Below are positions 34,498-41,200 of a stretch of DNA of 64,000 nt, one piece after another (position 1 is the stretch's first letter; each line of letters begins with the position of its first letter). The notes beneath the pieces are model-generated. The model did no database searches and had not been told where the DNA came from. It saw nothing but the letters and a program-made list of their open reading frames with translations. The translations under genes and the position numbers were made by a program. Origin of the DNA: Actinomycetota bacterium (GTDB taxonomy: Bacteria; Actinomycetota; Actinomycetes; Actinomycetales; Microbacteriaceae); the NCBI GenBank assembly GCA_030838475.1, contig JAUZFP010000100.1:1-64000 (forward strand). The letters are read 5' to 3'.

Positions 34498-35666
34498 ACA
34501 CTACAAAATCGATGACTACGCCCTCGGCGGTGAAAGCCGTCGCGGCACAACGATACGCACGCGATTTCGCAACATGGGCTGCATCCGCGGATCCAATCGC
34601 GACACTTGCCGTGTCGCTGCACCCACCCACAGAATCGATCGTGCTGCGTGATTCGAGCGCAGCGATCGACTGGGCCCATTCCTGGCGAAGCCCCAGATCA
34701 GGTGCCTCCGTCGAATGGGAGCATCGACGCTGGGCGAACGTCGGTGTGCAGGAAGTCCCCAGCCGGTGCAGGTTGCACGGGGTGGATGCCATCGCAGACT
34801 GGGCGGGTAAGTCGGCTGAGTGGTCGCACCTCTTTGCGCGATGCAACGTTCTTCGTGCGCGATGGGAGGCGACGACAGCGGCCCAGCCGTCTCTTAGTGA
34901 GGCAATTCGAAAGGAAGCTCGAACTCTCATTGAGCTCGACAGCGACGACTTCGCACGTTTTTGCTCGGCAGTGGACTGGCTCATCGCCCATCCGGAGCCA
35001 GGCTGGTATGTCCGGCAGCTCCCTATCCGAGGACTCGACACCAAGTGGTTGGAAGGTCACCGCCGATTAGTTACGACCTTCGTGAACGCACTGACGGGAC
35101 AGTCGACTCTTGATCTCGCCAAGCCGTCTGAGCTTGTGAGAGTGAAGTTTCTCGATCCGGCAATGCGTCCCGGAGGCCTCAAAGAAGTCGCTGCACCCGC
35201 AGAACAACTCGCAACTCTCCCGTTCCACCCCGCGGTGGTTTTCGTCTTCGAAAATCTCGAGTCCCTCGCCGCGATGCCGGACATGCTTGGCGCAATCGGA
35301 GTGCATGGCTCGGGTTACGCAGTAAAACGTCTCGGCGACATCCCTTGGATTCAAACGGGTCGCGTCGGCTATTGGGGTGACCTCGACAGCAATGGAATGG
35401 CCATCCTGAATCTGATCCGAAGCGAATGCCGTGACGTGACGTCGCTGCTTATGGACGACACCACTCTTTTCGCTCATCGAGATCTATGGGTCACCGAAAT
35501 TACTCCTAATCGGGGCAGCTTTGACAACCTCACCAGCGATGAACAGCGGACCCTCGGGTACCTCCGGGAGCACGGAAACGTGCGTCTCGAACAGGAACGC
35601 ATCCCTTGGGCTACAGCGCTTTCTGATATGAGAAACTTCATGGAGAAGGCGGCTCCGTCAGTCTGA
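34494..35666 (+). CDS. jetD: Wadjet system nuclease JetD (DUF3322 + TOPRIM-type DUF2220)
   Basis: 390 residues. JetD is the TOPRIM endonuclease that cleaves circular DNA once JetABC has reeled it in. The N-terminal DUF3322-like half contains WEHRRWANVGVQEVPSRC and SAEWSHLFARC. The C-terminal TOPRIM part shows the acidic centre FVFENLES (Glu about 253) and GYWGDLDSNG (Asp about 296 and 298), followed by LFAHRDLWV. All expected acidic residues are present. The start is a TTG overlapping the jetC stop. The operon ends here; the next gene is convergent. Confidence 0.9.
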   Translation: MNTTKSMTTPSAVKAVAAQRYARDFATWAASADPIATLAVSLHPPTESIVLRDSSAAIDWAHSWRSPRSGASVEWEHRRWANVGVQEVPSRCRLHGVDAIADWAGKSAEWSHLFARCNVLRARWEATTAAQPSLSEAIRKEARTLIELDSDDFARFCSAVDWLIAHPEPGWYVRQLPIRGLDTKWLEGHRRLVTTFVNALTGQSTLDLAKPSELVRVKFLDPAMRPGGLKEVAAPAEQLATLPFHPAVVFVFENLESLAAMPDMLGAIGVHGSGYAVKRLGDIPWIQTGRVGYWGDLDSNGMAILNLIRSECRDVTSLLMDDTTLFAHRDLWVTEITPNRGSFDNLTSDEQRTLGYLREHGNVRLEQERIPWATALSDMRNFMEKAAPSV

Positions 35667-35727
35667 CCTGAATGGTTATTGCGCCCAGACGTGCCTCGGC
35701 GGGAAATCTTCGAAAATATCGTCCCTG

Positions 35728-36540
35728 TCAGATGGTGTCTGAACCATCCAGAAACGGTGGGGCACTCAGCCCAAACGGGACGCAGTAGGTTGCTACGAAG
35801 GGGTCGAGCACCGCGAAGACTGCGGGGGCGTTCTCCAGGTAGGGGAGGTGGCCCGCGTTGGGGATGAGTTCGAAGGTGGCACCGGGGATGGCGGCGGCAT
35901 AGGCGCGGCCGTAGTCGGCGTCGACGACGCGGTCGGAGGCACCCCAAATGACGAGAGTCGGCGTGTGGATTCCGCTGAGGCGACCGAGCAGCGACGGGTC
36001 GTGCATATAGGGGTTGCCGGCCAGGGCGGCGAGAGTTGCGGCGTTGCCCTGGGCGATCGCGATGCCCTCGGGGGTCGGGGCGGGCAGCTTCAGGTTCGAC
36101 GGGTCGTGGAAGCTGTAGACGGCGAGCTCCGGCGGGGTCATCCCGCTGATGTCTCGGATCGGGTGGCCCTCGACCTCGATGCCGGCCGCGTTGATGAGAA
36201 CGATTCCGGAGATGCGGTCGGCGGCGGATCCGAGGGCGAGCTCGGCAGCGAGCCATCCGCCCATTGAGGAGCCGACAACGAGGACGTCCTTCAGGTCCTG
36301 TTCGATCAGGTACTGCGCGTACAGGTCGGCGAGCACGCGGACACCGTCGATGTTGGCCGGAAGCTCCGTGCCCTGGAACCCCGGGTGCGTGGGAGCGATG
36401 ACGTGAGTGGTCTCAGCGAGATGTTGGGCGAGGAGGGCGGTGGTGAAGGGTCCGCCACCACCGTGCAGGAGGAGGACGGGGCGGCCGGCTCCGGTCTCGA
36501 CAGGCTGAATGATCGATGCGTTGTTCATGATTGGAACCAT
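35728..36540 (-). CDS. Alpha/beta hydrolase
   Basis: 270 residues; the start could also be the ATG at 36528 (MNNAS). Signature features are the oxyanion HGGGG (about 26-30), nucleophile elbow GSSMGG (Ser near 92), Asp in VIWGASDRVV and the His in NAGHLPYLE. This is the standard serine hydrolase triad of the Hydrolase_1/6 families. It is divergent from a MarR regulator with a palindrome between them, so it is likely the MarR target. The substrate is unknown; many such pairs respond to small phenolics or esters. It lies just beyond the jet operon and has host-like composition. Confidence 0.87.
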   Translation of the reverse strand: MVPIMNNASIIQPVETGAGRPVLLLHGGGGPFTTALLAQHLAETTHVIAPTHPGFQGTELPANIDGVRVLADLYAQYLIEQDLKDVLVVGSSMGGWLAAELALGSAADRISGIVLINAAGIEVEGHPIRDISGMTPPELAVYSFHDPSNLKLPAPTPEGIAIAQGNAATLAALAGNPYMHDPSLLGRLSGIHTPTLVIWGASDRVVDADYGRAYAAAIPGATFELIPNAGHLPYLENAPAVFAVLDPFVATYCVPFGLSAPPFLDGSDTI

Positions 36541-36542
36541 AT

Positions 36543-36570
36543 ATCAACATGTTTATATACACAAGCTGAT
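36543..36570. promoter_or_regulatory. 28-bp imperfect palindrome, putative MarR operator
   Basis: The sequence starts ATCAACATG and ends AAGCTGAT; 22 of 28 positions match its own reverse complement. It lies in the 41-bp divergent intergenic space between the hydrolase and the MarR gene, overlapping where both promoters must sit. The A/T-rich TTTATATA centre could contain a -10 element. Confidence 0.65.
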
Positions 36571-36581
36571 ACACTCGAGCT

Positions 36582-36995
36582 ATGACCGACCAGCAAGCTA
36601 CCGGACGATTGCTCAAGCGCGCCCAGTACCGCAACCACCGTTCCGCGGACCGGGCACTCGCGGCGATCGGCACAACACTCGTGCAATGGGATGCGCTGCG
36701 CGCGATCTCCGAATCCCCCGACTCATCCGCGCACGATTTGGCAATCACGACATTCCAGAGCGATCAATCGTTTGGAACACTGGCCAACCGGCTCGAGGCG
36801 CAAGGGTTGATTGTTCGGACATCCGGACGGGGGCGACGGGTGGAGCATGCGTTGACGGATGAAGGGCGGCGGGTGTTCGAAGCGGGGATGGAAGTCACAA
36901 AGGGAGTTAGCGCGCGGTCGTTTGAGAAGCTCAGCCGCGATGAGCTCAAGGTGCTGCGGGAGCTGTTGGAGAGGGTCGGGGAAGTTCCGGAGTAG
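36582..36995 (+). CDS. MarR family transcriptional regulator
   Basis: 137 residues. The winged helix is visible: helices from TLVQWDALRAISESPDSSA, recognition helix around SDQSFGTLANRLEAQGLI and the wing RTSGRGRRVEHALTDEGRR. The protein would bind the palindrome upstream as a dimer and repress both itself and the divergent hydrolase until a ligand binds. The stop is followed directly by a family A repeat. Confidence 0.88.
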   Translation: MTDQQATGRLLKRAQYRNHRSADRALAAIGTTLVQWDALRAISESPDSSAHDLAITTFQSDQSFGTLANRLEAQGLIVRTSGRGRRVEHALTDEGRRVFEAGMEVTKGVSARSFEKLSRDELKVLRELLERVGEVPE

Positions 36996-37050
36996 GGGGG
37001 TTTCGATACGCGCGGCGCCCTACGAGCGTCGTGCTACTCAACCAACAACA
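36996..37050. repeat. Family A dispersed repeat
   Basis: GGGTTTCGATACGCGCGGCG ... GTGCTACTCAACCAAC. Reverse complement matches the copies at 27223 and inside mfd (46678). It starts on the base after the MarR stop codon. Confidence 0.8.
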
Positions 37051-37103
37051 ACGACATAGCTCGTACTCAGGAAGTGTCCAGAGTTTCCCCTCACACTGAA
37101 TTG

Positions 37104-37382
37104 ATGGAACCCGCATCCACCGTCTACGAAGCTGCGATCGTTGAGCGCCCAAAAGGTCGCTCCCGTCGCGTCAAAATCGTCCCCACGGCCGACGACGAGC
37201 TGCGACCGGACAAGCCGGTCGTGAAAGACCTCATCATCCGCCGCAAGACCGACGGCAAAGTAATCGTGCGCACGCCCGCCGACCTGGGATCGCCCGAGGC
37301 CATGCTCAAGACCGTCCAGAGCGACCTCCACAGGATGACCGCCGACGAGTTCTTCGACGAGTGGAAGATGCCGAGCCTCTAA
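37104..37382 (+). CDS. Small conserved-looking hypothetical protein
   Basis: 92 residues. I start at the ATG at 37104; the track start at 37074 is a GTG with no ribosome-binding site. The chain is charged and soluble (GRSRRVKIVPTADDELRPDK), with no cysteines or membrane segment, and ends DEFFDEWKMPSL. Codon use is typical for the genome, which supports it as real. I do not recognise a family. Confidence 0.6.
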   Translation: MEPASTVYEAAIVERPKGRSRRVKIVPTADDELRPDKPVVKDLIIRRKTDGKVIVRTPADLGSPEAMLKTVQSDLHRMTADEFFDEWKMPSL

Positions 37383-37437
37383 AGATTGAGCACGGCATAC
37401 CCGCGCCGAATAGGGCGGCAGGGTCTAACTTTGGGGC

Positions 37438-38235
37438 ATGTCTCAGCGACTCGTCCCGCTTGCCCTGTTTGCTGTCATCGCCAGTAGCACCGCCCTCCTC
37501 CTGAGCGGGTGCTTCCTCATCCCCTCCCCCACGCCGTCGCCGACGGTGACCGGCGCGCCGCCGACCTCGACAGAGTCGAGCACACCATCCGCCTCGCCGA
37601 CCGCGACGGAAGACCCGATCCCGACACCGACCGGTGTTCCCACGGCGGCAGGATGCTCGCCCAACTCGGCCACCATGCCGGCCGGCGCCGTGCACCACCA
37701 GACCATCGATGTCGACGCGGACGGAGTCGCCGACACCGAGTGGATCTCCAACTCCCCGACCCTGCTGTTCGGAGTCACCACGGCATCCGGCGCAACCTTC
37801 TCCTACCCGCTGTCCTCGGCGGCGCCCACACCGCGTGAAGGGTTCATCGCCCAGCTCAACGATCACCGAATCGTCAGCCTCGTGGATGACGGCCGCGCCG
37901 CGTACGCGCACTTCTTCGGCAACTGCAAGTGGGTCGAGACCAAGACCTTCTCGGGAACCCCGTATCCACTCGACTTCAACGACTTCGCCGGAGTTGGCTC
38001 CGGCGTCGGATGCTCCCTCGGCTACCTCGTGCAGTTCCAGGCCACCCTCAGCGGCGGCACCTACACCGTCACCAAGACGCCGCTCAACCTCAACACCGAC
38101 GGCAGCAAGGCGTCCGCCGGTGCTCCCGTAACCGTCGTCACCGGAGCGCCCGCCGCAGACTCGCGGGTCAAGGTCGCGAAAGAGCTGTCGTGCCAGGCAG
38201 TCACCGCCAGCAATGGCGGAGTGTCCGTCGGCTAG
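37438..38235 (+). CDS. Putative lipoprotein
   Basis: 265 residues. The signal peptide VPLALFAVIASSTALLLSGC ends in a lipobox (LLSGC, Cys near 25), followed by a 45-residue Pro/Thr/Ser linker typical of actinobacterial lipoproteins that reach through the wall. The mature domain has DVDADGVADTEWI, an FG-GAP-like calcium loop, and two Cys (FFGNCKW, GVGCSLGY) that may pair. Function unknown. It is convergent with the giant FN3 protein; the two stop codons share the bases CTAG. Confidence 0.8.
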   Translation: MSQRLVPLALFAVIASSTALLLSGCFLIPSPTPSPTVTGAPPTSTESSTPSASPTATEDPIPTPTGVPTAAGCSPNSATMPAGAVHHQTIDVDADGVADTEWISNSPTLLFGVTTASGATFSYPLSSAAPTPREGFIAQLNDHRIVSLVDDGRAAYAHFFGNCKWVETKTFSGTPYPLDFNDFAGVGSGVGCSLGYLVQFQATLSGGTYTVTKTPLNLNTDGSKASAGAPVTVVTGAPAADSRVKVAKELSCQAVTASNGGVSVG

Positions 38236-41200
38236 GGACGATCGGAACCGTCGAAGGTGATCCGTCCACCACGGCGACGCAGCCACCCGATCAGCAGCGC
38301 GATCGCGATGAGCACGACAAGACCACCGATCGTGAACGGAACCCACACGGTTTGAGCGTGAGTCGTAGTCGGCTTGGCGTGAGGCGCGACGACCGAACTC
38401 ACCTTGAGCGGTCCCCCACCGGAGTCGGTGCCGGCACCGCCAAAGATCGACGGGATGTCCTTGCTCACCGTCACCGTTTCGGACACGGATGGCGTGACCA
38501 CCGGTGCGACACCGGCAAGCGCAGAACCAACTGCGGTGGTCGAAGCCGTGATGTAGCCGACCTGGTCGGCCGAGACGGCCACGGTGGCCGACTGGCCGGC
38601 TGCCAGTCCGGTCACTGTAATGAGCGTGCCCACCAGGGTGACTTGGCCCGCATCCACTGTGACCGTGTAGTCGGCAGTCTCCGAGAAGTTGGAAATCGTC
38701 GTCGTGAAGCCGGTTTCGGTCGAGACTGGCGTCGTCAGAACGGGAGCCGTACCGGGCAGTGGCATCGGGTTGCCGCCGATCTGCTGATAAGAGGTGCTGT
38801 GCCCGGCCTGAACCGCCTCGATGGAGACAGTTGCGACCTGGCCGATGTCGAGGCCGTCGACGGTCACAGTGCCATCCAGGAAGCTGAGGATGCCGACATC
38901 GCTCGAGACGAAGTAGGTGAACGCGGGGTCGTAGTTCAGAAGCGACACGCTAAAGCCGTTCGCAAACTGGGTCATGTCGCCGGTGCGCAGGTCGGCACCG
39001 GCGTTTAGAGCCGTACCGTCGACCGAGCTTGTAACGGTGGTGGCTCCCCGCGTGTACGAGGTGATCGTCAGCGTGGCGGTCTGGCCGGCATCGAGCCCGG
39101 TCACGGTAAAGCCGGCCAGCGAGAAGCTGCCCTCGCCAGCAGAGACGTCGTACCGGAAGCTTTGGAGGTCGCGCAGGTTGAGGAGCGGAACGAAGAAGCC
39201 GTCGTCGGTCCGGACTGGCGTTCCGAGGAGCGCGGCAACACCGGTATCGAGCGCGGTTCCGGTGACGTCGGCCTGGGCATCCGTGTGCCCGTCCTGCGTG
39301 GCCACGAGGGTGACCGTCGAGCTGTCACCGGGGGCGACGTTTACGACGGTGAGCGTGGTGCCGCTGAGCGTGACCTCGCCGTCGGTGGCGGTCGGCGTGT
39401 ACGTCACGCCATCCACCGGGTTCGTCAGTTCCACGGTGTAGCCGTCGGGCGTCCGCACGGGATCGCCGAACTCGGGCACGGTGCCGGCGAGAAGGGCCGA
39501 TCCCGTAACGGTGCCCTGCTCATCCGGAACCTCCGCGGCCTGCGCGGTGACTGTGACGGTCGCCTGCTGGCCCGCATCCAGACCGCTCACCGTGATGGTG
39601 TCGCCATCCAGAGCGGCGGTTCCATTGTCAGACGACACCGTGTACAGCGTGGAGGGGTCGTAACGCAGGATCGTTGTCGTGAAACCGTCGATGGTGGGCA
39701 CAGGAGTGCCGAAGGTCGGCACCTCGCCGACCGCGATGGGCGTGTACGGCAGCGAGGTCGTGGGCTGCCCGGATCCCCAGTCGTTCTCGGCGTACACCTT
39801 GAAGACGTAGGCGGTTCCGTTCGTCAGCCCGGTGACCATTGCGTTGGTGCCGGAGAAGACATCGCCGAACTGCGCGAAGACGGAGCCTCCGATGGGCGCG
39901 TACCAGACGGTGTAGCCCGTGGCCGGCTCATATCCGCCCTCGGCCGGACTCCAACTCAGGTCGACCTTGTGGTTACTCGGAACGCCGGTGAGGTCGCTGA
40001 CCGCGCCGGGAGCGCCCGGGGTCACCTCGAGACGAGGGGTCGAACGCGTCGTCGTGCCGGCCGCGTTGGTCGCCTCGACGGTGAGGTAGATCGGGGTGCC
40101 CTCCCACAGGTACAACTCGCAGGATGTCTCGCCCGCGGTGGAGCAGGAGTCGTACTGGTAACCCTGCACGGCCGACGACCACGCGGTGACGGTGTACTGG
40201 TAGATTTCCGAGCCATTGTCGTTGGGTGCGACCCAGCTCACATCGGCCAGGTAGTCGTCGACGATGGTTGCCGTGACCTTCGACCCGTCGGGGACATCCG
40301 GAATACCAAATGGCGTGCCGTCCGTCGGATCCGATGACGCTCCCGCGCCCGACGCGTTGTCCGCGCGCATTTGCACCGAGTACGTCGTCCCGTTGCTCAG
40401 TCCCGAGATGATGAGCGGGCTGTCGGTGGATGCGGTCGGCAGCCAGTCGATGCCGTTGAAGCTGTACTCGAAGCCCGTGATCGGCGTCGATCCGGGATCT
40501 CCCGGAGTGAAGTACACGGTGAGATACGTGTTCGACGCGGCGATCCCGTCGACGGTCGGAGCGCCCGGCTTTGCGAGCGGCACGACCGCTATGCGAGGCG
40601 CGGATGCCGCCCCTTCGCCCGCCGCGTTCGTTGCCGTCACCGAGACGAAGTACGCGATCCCGTTGGTGAGACCGGTGATGACGCAGCCCAGGTCGCTCGT
40701 GGTGCACGATCCGACAGCGGAACCGTTCGAGGACGACGACCACGCGGTCGCCGTGTAACCGGTCACCGGGGAACCGCCGTCGCTCGCTGGCGCGAGCCAT
40801 CCGACGGTCGCCTGACCGCCATCCGGCACCGCCGTGACGGCAAGCGGAGCGGTCGGAACGGTGCGGGGAGTCGCCGGACTGACTGCCGACTCGGCGCCGA
40901 CCCCGACGGCGTTGACCAGCCGCACCTGCACCGGATACGAGAGGCCATTGGTCAGCGAGCCGATCGAGAATGTGGTCTGGAGCGAGCCGACCGGGATCCA
41001 GCCGTTACCGATCGAGTACTCGACGCCGGTGACGCTCGAGCCGCCCGAGTTGCCTGCCGCGTAGGAGACGGATAGGCCGGAGTCCTGGGGCGTGACCGTG
41101 AAGGTCGGTGCGGACGGGGTCGTCATCGGGATGCCGTGCTGCGTCGATGACGCCGCTCCGGCACCTGCCGAGCTGAGCTGGCGCAGCGCGATCGAATAGC

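Noticed and set aside
36996-37050. Insertion sequence end
   Set aside because: No transposase or target duplication seen; it matches a short dispersed repeat family instead.
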